Source: Sympetrum striolatum
Taxonomy: Eukaryota > Arthropoda > Insecta > Odonata > Libellulidae
Length of the DNA stretch: 64,000 bases
Reading direction: 5' to 3'
Assembly: GCA_947579665.1 (NCBI GenBank)
Contig: OX388341.1
Span: forward strand, 4,154,001-4,218,000
Every line of letters starts with the position of its first letter. Within the stretch, counting starts at the first letter, position 1. The notes beneath the pieces are model-generated. The model had not been told where the DNA came from and did not search any database. It worked only from the letters and a program-made list of their open reading frames with translations. A program made the position numbers and the translations under genes. This document shows positions 58,708-64,000 of this stretch, piece after piece.

Positions 58708-58833
58708 TTAATTAATCAGCTGTCTCGTGACCTTGGTCGTGACTTTCACTTTCCTCGGAGATTCACTTTCCAAATTGGTGAGAAAAACCAGCGGAGTATT
58801 TATTAGACGAGGATCCTTCCAAGTATCGGATAC
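58708..58833 (-). CDS. Putative terminal exon, gene copy B
   Basis: Acceptor CTTAATTTTCAG, then 41 codons starting VSDTWKDPRLINTPLVFLTN and ending KVTRQLIN with stop TAA at 58708-58710. Phase 0 entry is consistent with the phase-0 donor of the exon near 60470. There is no similarity to the terminal exons of copies A and C that I can see. Product unrecognised. Confidence 0.4.
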   Translation of the reverse strand, partial: VSDTWKDPRLINTPLVFLTNLESESPRKVKVTTKVTRQLIN

Positions 58834-60460
58834 CTGAAAATTAAGAGATGCAGTATTACTAGGAAATGTCTTCAATAGTTCTCATTATAATAATTTTAAA
58901 TTAAAAGTCAAAACGTAAATATAAATTCAATTACCGATACAGTATTAAAATCATTATATCGGCAAAACTTCCCTGAATCCGGTTGTAAAGCTATTGAACA
59001 GATCCATCGAAATATTACAGGATTTATCTATTTATCAAAATGTTTACGAAAAAAAGGGTGAAACATGCGATATTTCAGTAGAAAATTTACGTTTTTTGTT
59101 TCTCTTAGGGGTACACAAAGTTCGAATACCCTAATCAAAGTTGTTCTCGTATTATAGATGTCGACGAGATTAAACCAAATTTGATAAGAACTATCCAATT
59201 CATCATGAAATATACGAAAAAGAGCAAAAACGCGAAATATCGCTCTAACATTTAAATGTTTTTCGACTAAAAATACTCAAAGCTCGGGAAAACCAAGTCA
59301 AATTTTAACTTGTTTTAAAGATTGCAACGATATTTCACCAAATGTGTAAACATTTTCCAATTTTTCAAAAAGCTTCCGAAAAATAGAGCGAAAATTAGAA
59401 ATTTATGTCAAAAATGGAAATCTTGAAAATTCAAGATAACCCACTCAAATTTGGACTCCTTTGAAAGGAAAAAGCATTTAGTTTAATATAATAAATTAGG
59501 CGTCGTATACATTATTAATATCATCACATGAAATCGGCTTACGTGATGATAACACATGATTAAATGGAATTTTTTAACGTGGTATTCTTATTTTGTTACA
59601 AATTATTCCTCTGATTTTATCGCTTAAAAAGACAAAGGATACTATAGAAAAATAAGTAAATTTTATGGATTGAATATGAAAGAGTAGATCGTAAACAGAA
59701 TGTAAAAGTTCACATTTATTGTGAACTTTATACGTTGCACCTTTGGTTTAGGTATGAGCTAAATATGATGCATTACAAAAATCGTTTGTGAGAAACTTAA
59801 TATAAGGACCTGCCAAACCAAAAAGGTTTGTGCACACAAGAAGTGCACGTAGAGTTCGCTTTGATCGATTGCAGACATTTTTTTCTTTCGCGAAATTAAA
59901 TCAGAAATAATGGTCGCACGAAGTCGAGATGAACACGAAAAGAAAGGAAATTGAACATAAATTCTTATATCGGTCGTAGAGTATCGTTTTCAAACCGAAA
60001 AGGCTAGAATTCAGACAAAAAAGAAGGAACGTTTGTATAATTTCGTGGGCCTAAACGACAAAAGCGATTGTTGAACTCAACTGTCATTCGTTTATTGTCT
60101 GAGTTTTAAGATTTAAAATGAAAATTTCTATTGAAAGATCCAATAAATTCTTTGGATCAATTATATTTTTGGTAAATAAATTTTATATTACATTTCTTTT
60201 AACTTAAGTTAATTCCGTCGTCTTTGACGTTGTAATTCACTGGTGTATTTAAAATTACACTCCGAACAGGTGGTTGATAATTACTACAATTCCGTACGAG
60301 TGGAACATTATACTAACTAGAACCAAGTACATTTTTAAGATTGAGATCGTTGAATAGACGTAATTCAATATTTCTGTGTTTCAAAAGTCTGAAAGATGAA
60401 GTACAGGAGTAATTAAGACTAATTCGGGGCAATAAAAAGATATCATTACCCTAAATTTGA
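58834..60460. other. AT-rich, intronic in the proposed model
   Basis: No gene or RNA motif recognised. It contains copy 2 of the dispersed repeat at 59885-60090 (GAAATTAAATCAGAAATAAT onward), matching 47645-47870. Confidence 0.35.
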
Positions 60461-60560
60461 ACTCTGTCGCGACGTCTCCGGTGCTGCCCTTCTCTCTGCG
60501 CAGTCACATCACACCTGGGCAGTATCGATATGTGAATCGATTGCAGCTCTCCATTAATCC
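60460..60560 (-). pseudogene. Putative internal exon, gene copy B (stop inside)
   Basis: Borders match copy A: acceptor TTGTCTTTAAG and donor GGTAATG. The equivalent frame reads LMESCNRFTYRYCPGVM and then meets TGA, where copy A has ATTAGA. The downstream ATG conserved in copies A and C is also lost. Probably a dead copy. Confidence 0.4.
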
Positions 60561-60620
60561 TTAAAGACAAAAAACTTCAAATTAATAATGCATCGGATAT
60601 CTATAAAGGTGTTTACGAGA

Positions 60621-60766
60621 AGTGCAAAATAGTGACTTGACTGGGAATCGAACCCTGGTCTCTCACTTTCCGGACGGGTATTCTGACCACTAAACTTCCG
60701 AGCCGCTTACTGGGAAGGAGACCTAGGTTCGAGTCCCAGCCAGGTCACTATTTTTTCCTTCTTGCA
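60621..60766. repeat. tRNA-like foldback element FB2
   Basis: Arms of about 45 bp: AATAGTGACTTGACTGGGAA on the left and the inverse of CCAGCCAGGTCACTATTTTT on the right. Each contains an inward T-arm (GGTTCGATTCC on the minus strand, GGTTCGAGTCC on the plus strand). The minus-strand half, from GCGGCTCGGAAGTTTAGTGG to the T-arm, is tRNA(Glu/Asp)-like in its D-region (TTTAGTGGTCAGAATACC). Confidence 0.6.
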
Positions 60767-61340
60767 CCACATTTTTTAAGTCACACGCTTTCCTCTGCTA
60801 AGTAAAACTTCATTACCATCGTATGTCTAAAAATAATAAGTTTTTTCCTTAAGAGATATGAATCTGTATGTATAACAAAAATAATAATTTTCCAAATGAG
60901 GAAATCCGTTGTTTTGAAAACACATTTCCATTAAAGATTTAAAAAATCTGGTTAACTTTATATGAAGTACCAATCGGAGAATTAATTCAGAAATTTAATC
61001 CTTAAAAATAGAATAAATGTTTCGCTACAATTTCTTCCAATACTAAGGGATTCATTTCTGAAAAAAGGTTATGAATGATTGCATAATGCTCTCAATAACA
61101 ATTCTTCAAAGTTGAATAATAATCCTGAAAAAAATATAACTAAACTTTAAAACTACAAATGACTCCGGTAAGAAACGAATGTTATTCTGGTTAGATAGAT
61201 ACTGAACTTAACATTAATTCCGTGAACTTAAGGAAGTTCGAAAATCACGAGAGAAACTATCTTAGAAATGGATAAAAAATGTATTCATTGTTTACCCATC
61301 CCCTCGCAAGATCACCCTGGAAACTGGTCACTAATCTTCT

Positions 61341-61397
61341 TCCTCCTCAACGATCCACCCCTCTTCTATCCTTAAGCACCCTGGCTGCTGACAATTT
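61341..61397 (-). CDS. Putative terminal exon, gene copy A
   Basis: Acceptor CAAATTGTCAG, then QPGCLRIEEGWIVEEEED and stop TAG at 61341-61343, entered in phase 0 as required by the donor of the exon at 62843. Short and strongly acidic. Function unknown, and chance occurrence cannot be excluded. Confidence 0.35.
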
Positions 61398-61644
61398 GCA
61401 ACACCAAACTATAAGAGATATAATGTTTAGCAGTGAGATAGAATGATATTAAGGTAACCAGAAAACTACTGCGAAACGATAAAGATTTAAACTTCTCAAC
61501 GATTAATGTCTCACTTTCTGAACTGGGACGTTAAATCAGCGAAGTAATACTTCCATAAACACTTCTAAAAAATCCAATATATTATCTGGATTATTAATAT
61601 TTCCTTAAATTTAAATTCAGTAACGTACAATTTTTTTATTCAAT

Positions 61645-61938
61645 AGGATGATCAGATCAATACTGACGTACGCGAGCCCAGCTTTACAATACTGTTCTCC
61701 CACCATAGAAAACAAATGAATTGCGTTCGAGTGAAGGACTATCAAAAACATCTTAAGAGTTCCAAAAATAACCTATATGAAGGACATTTATTGGGGACAC
61801 AAAGTCTTGCCAATTGAAACAATGTTAAAAGAAGCTGTTGGAAATTTTAATGATCGTCTTCCTCAAGGACCTTCTGAAATATGTGGGACTCACCAATGGA
61901 TTGCTGCCCTAAATATAAAAGCCCAAGTATGGCTCTAA
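61645..61938 (+). pseudogene. Jockey-like RT C-terminal fragment
   Basis: 97 codons from RMIRSILTYASPALQYCSPT through RTIKNILRVPKITYMKDIYW to VGNFNDRLPQGPS, matching the post-RT region of Jockey LINEs (L.RPILTYASP.WQYCS, I...ILR..., ...FNDRLP). Two in-frame stops (after ENK and FE). No poly-A is obvious. The first about 45 bp recur at 63758-63803, so insertion preceded the local duplication. Confidence 0.7.
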
Positions 61939-62331
61939 GCTTGTAACTCTTACTTTAACCCAGGAATAAGCAACTACGCGTACATCTCATTTTTTTACTT
62001 ATCTGTTGTTAATTTTTGATTTATTCATATTCAAACCTTTTATAATTTTTATCCTCTGATATCAACCAATTATTATCGTACATATTAAATTCAAAATGCC
62101 CGCGCGACGCCGCGTCCGTTTTTATCTCATTGTCTCTTTATTGTTTGCATTTTAAAATGGATTAGATTATTTCAGGGTATGACAGATCTAATTATTTCAA
62201 ACGATCTCTTTTAATTCCAAAGTACATTAAGTATATATTTTTAATAGTATGACCGTAATTAATTTTAATTCGCGCCTTTTATTTTTCACCAATATTGAAG
62301 GACCCCTTCAGGAAAAATATCAACGTGTCAA
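61939..62331. other. AT-rich spacer
   Basis: No feature supported, apart from a short GC-rich CCCGCGCGACGCCGCG near 62100. Confidence 0.3.
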
Positions 62332-62401
62332 GGCTCCCGGATAGTCATGTGGACAGCGAGTTTGGTGAAAGCGGTCCCGGGTTCAATTCCCGGTGGGAGC
62401 C
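62332..62401 (+). other. tRNA-like sequence, probably a pseudo-tRNA
   Basis: 70 nt with a perfect 7-bp acceptor-type stem (GGCTCCC with GGGAGCC), and a perfect T-arm (CCGGG, TTCAATT, CCCGG). An extra T lies between T-stem and acceptor. The D-arm is poor (GATAGTCATGTGGACAGCG) and no 5-bp anticodon stem can be drawn. It could be the head of a SINE or a decayed tRNA. Confidence 0.5.
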
Positions 62402-62842
62402 AATATGCAAAAGCATTTTTTTAATTGAGAAAGATGCAGAAATTGAAAAGTTGAATTCGAAGCCTAGGGGCTGGAAATTCCATAACGCCCAAAAATGAAG
62501 ACGGCATACAGTCTGCTGTTTTTTTTGTCGTGTACCTAATCGGGAGCCGGTTCAAACCCTTCTTGAACCATAATTTATCTATTTTAACCAAAACATTAGG
62601 AAAGTCATTTATATTTTAATTATTGGAGCCATATATGTGGATAAATTTTTATATGAACCAGGCACCACCAACATAGTATCCCTTGGAGGGAGCGATATTG
62701 ATGACGACGACGTTATACTAATATGAACCCAAATAAATTTTTAAGATTGAGATAGTAGAATAGACGTACTTCTTTATTTCTATGTTTAAAAAGGCTAGAA
62801 GGTGAAATACAGCGATTCGGGGTAATTAAAAATTCTCATTAC

Positions 62843-62958
62843 CTTAATTTTGGACTCCGACGTCTCCATGCGGATCTCCGGTGCTGCTTCCTCTCTGCGC
62901 AGTCTAATCACACCTGGGCAGTATCGATATGTGAATCGATAGCAGCTCTCTATTAATC
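62843..62958 (-). CDS. Putative internal exon, gene copy A (intact)
   Basis: 116 nt with clean splice signals (TTTTTCTTTAAG acceptor, AAG|GTAATG donor). Enters in phase 1, leaves in phase 0, and is open throughout: LIESCYRFTYRYCPGVIRLR, then REEAAPEIRMETSESKIK. It is the only uninterrupted version of the three related exons. An upstream partner equivalent to 58364-58409 would lie beyond the window end. Confidence 0.45.
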
Positions 62959-63011
62959 CTTAAAGAAAAATCCAAATTAATAATGCATCGAATAACAAAA
63001 AAGGTGTTTAC

Positions 63012-63211
63012 AAGAAGTAAAAAATAGTGACTTGACTGGGACTTGAACCCGGGTCTTTCACATTCCGGACAGGTAATCTAATCGCTCAAAATTACCGTCA
63101 TTCTAACCACTAAAATACTGGTATCTTATCCAATAATCTACAGAGCTACATCCTGGAAAATTGTCTGCTTGGGTTCGAGTCCTAGCAAAGTCACTATTTT
63201 TCACTTCTTGT
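63012..63211. repeat. tRNA-like foldback element FB3
   Basis: Homolog of FB2 with a longer centre. Left arm AATAGTGACTTGACTGGGAC with CTTGAACCCGGG, right arm GGGTTCGAGTCCTAGC with AAAGTCACTATTTTT. The centre contains a partial internal duplication (ACCGTCATTCTAACCACTAA and TCCAATAATCTACAGAGC). The A-box-like ATTTTAGTGGTTAGAAT on the minus strand is retained. Confidence 0.55.
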
Positions 63212-64000
63212 AGAACACTGTTTAAGTCATAATAATTAAGCATTTTACTTAAGATTTGTGAATCTGTATGTAAAACAAAACTAATAATTTTCCAAATGAG
63301 GAGATCCGTTGTTTTGAAAACACATTTCCGTTAAAGATTTTAAAAATCTGGTTACTAATATAAGAAGTATCAATCGGTGAATCAATTCGTTTGTGACGAA
63401 AGGTAACGAATGATTGACTAAATGTTGCTCTCAATTCCGATTCTTCAAAGTTGAATAATATTCCTGAAAAAAGTATCACTCAAATTTAAAATTACAAATG
63501 ATTCCGGTAAGAAATGAAAGTTATTTAGGTCAGAGGGATACTGAACTTAACATTTATTCCGTAGACTTGAGAAGAACCGAAGACTACTGCGGAACGGTAA
63601 GGATTCAAATTTCTGAACGATAATTGTCACACTTTCTGAATTGGACAGTAAATCAGCGGAGTCTAAATTCCATAAGCATTTCTAATAACATATCCATATA
63701 TGGATTATGAATATTCTCGGTAAATAAATTTAAATTTAAAAGCGTGAAATTATATTATTCAATACGATGATCAGATCGATACTGACGTACGGGAGCCCGG
63801 CTTGACAATGCATAAGTATTTATAAAGGTAGGGAAAGTAAAGTTGAATCCTAAGTAGTAATTCAAAATAAAAAGGACTGATGACTGATATAACAAATATC
63901 TCGTTCTGAATTCCTAACCATCCGCTCAAACATAATCAACGACTGAATTACTTCGAAGATTTATTCTAAAAGTCGGCAAATCAAAGTTTGATATTTGAGT
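63212..64000. repeat. Segment A of the triplicated block
   Basis: AATTTTCCAAATGAGGAGAT onward matches 60886-61640, and AAAGGTAGGGAAAGTAAAGT near 63819 matches 58061 onward and, more weakly, 56190 onward. The piece at 63758-63803 is a stub of the Jockey-like fragment. No intact gene is visible. Confidence 0.5.

Noticed and set aside
62332..62401. Functional tRNA gene
   Set aside because: Acceptor and T stems are perfect, but there is an extra base before the acceptor 3' strand, the D-arm is poor and there is no anticodon stem, so it is listed only as tRNA-like.

Overview
The window looks like a transposon-dominated, AT-rich, gene-poor stretch of an animal genome, most likely an arthropod and plausibly an insect. 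The reasons are spliced low-density coding fragments, abundant TA/TATC microsatellites, and decayed piggyBac, P/THAP9-like, pogo-like, Penelope-like and non-LTR elements. I see no prokaryotic gene organisation. Almost all open frames are short, and those in the first 26 kb are translations of a repeat, not proteins. The species is inferred only loosely.

Region 1 (1-26,517, interrupted at about 4,706-9,100) is an array of about 20 units of one repeat family, separated by short TA/TATC microsatellites. A full unit is about 1.08 kb and holds six evenly spaced (145-177 bp) copies of a tRNA T-arm / Pol III B-box motif (GGTTCGANNCC-like), each flanked by short complementary stems. One end carries a perfect 7-bp hairpin (GCTTGCA, loop GTA, TGCAAGC) 9 nt before a CTCG/CTAG terminus, which resembles a Helitron 3' end. 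A solo four-box copy sits inside a piggyBac gene at about 34.6-35.4 kb, so the unit is or was mobile. Subfamilies (six-box, four-box), an inverted-fusion unit and a recent 2.36-kb duplication are visible. This is the best candidate here for an undescribed system: a Helitron-like (HINE-type) element made of arrayed tRNA T-arm mimics.

Region 2 (26,518-32,661) is bounded by perfect 25-bp terminal inverted repeats and contains a decayed P/THAP9-like transposase (- strand), a pogo-like transposase fragment (+), a piggyBac Cys-rich tail (-), a LINE 3' tail and a 154-bp palindrome. Region 3 (34,302-36,938) is a piggyBac-like pseudogene on the - strand, split by the solo repeat. Region 4 (38,908-40,930) is a Penelope-like element: reverse transcriptase plus GIY-YIG endonuclease, with an inverted copy of its 3' end upstream and a hammerhead-ribozyme-like fold in each arm. 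It abuts a roughly 1-kb inverted-repeat element (40,930-41,945).

Region 5 (43-52 kb) is mostly intergenic with two decayed LINE reverse transcriptases and a tRNA-like foldback. Region 6 (52.9-53.4 kb) is a 27-bp GC-rich minisatellite with G-quadruplex potential. Region 7 (54-64 kb) holds three diverged tandem copies of a segment with phase-compatible exon-like pieces on the - strand (an unrecognised, probably partly pseudogenised small gene family), each associated with a tRNA-like sequence, plus a Jockey-like reverse transcriptase tail.
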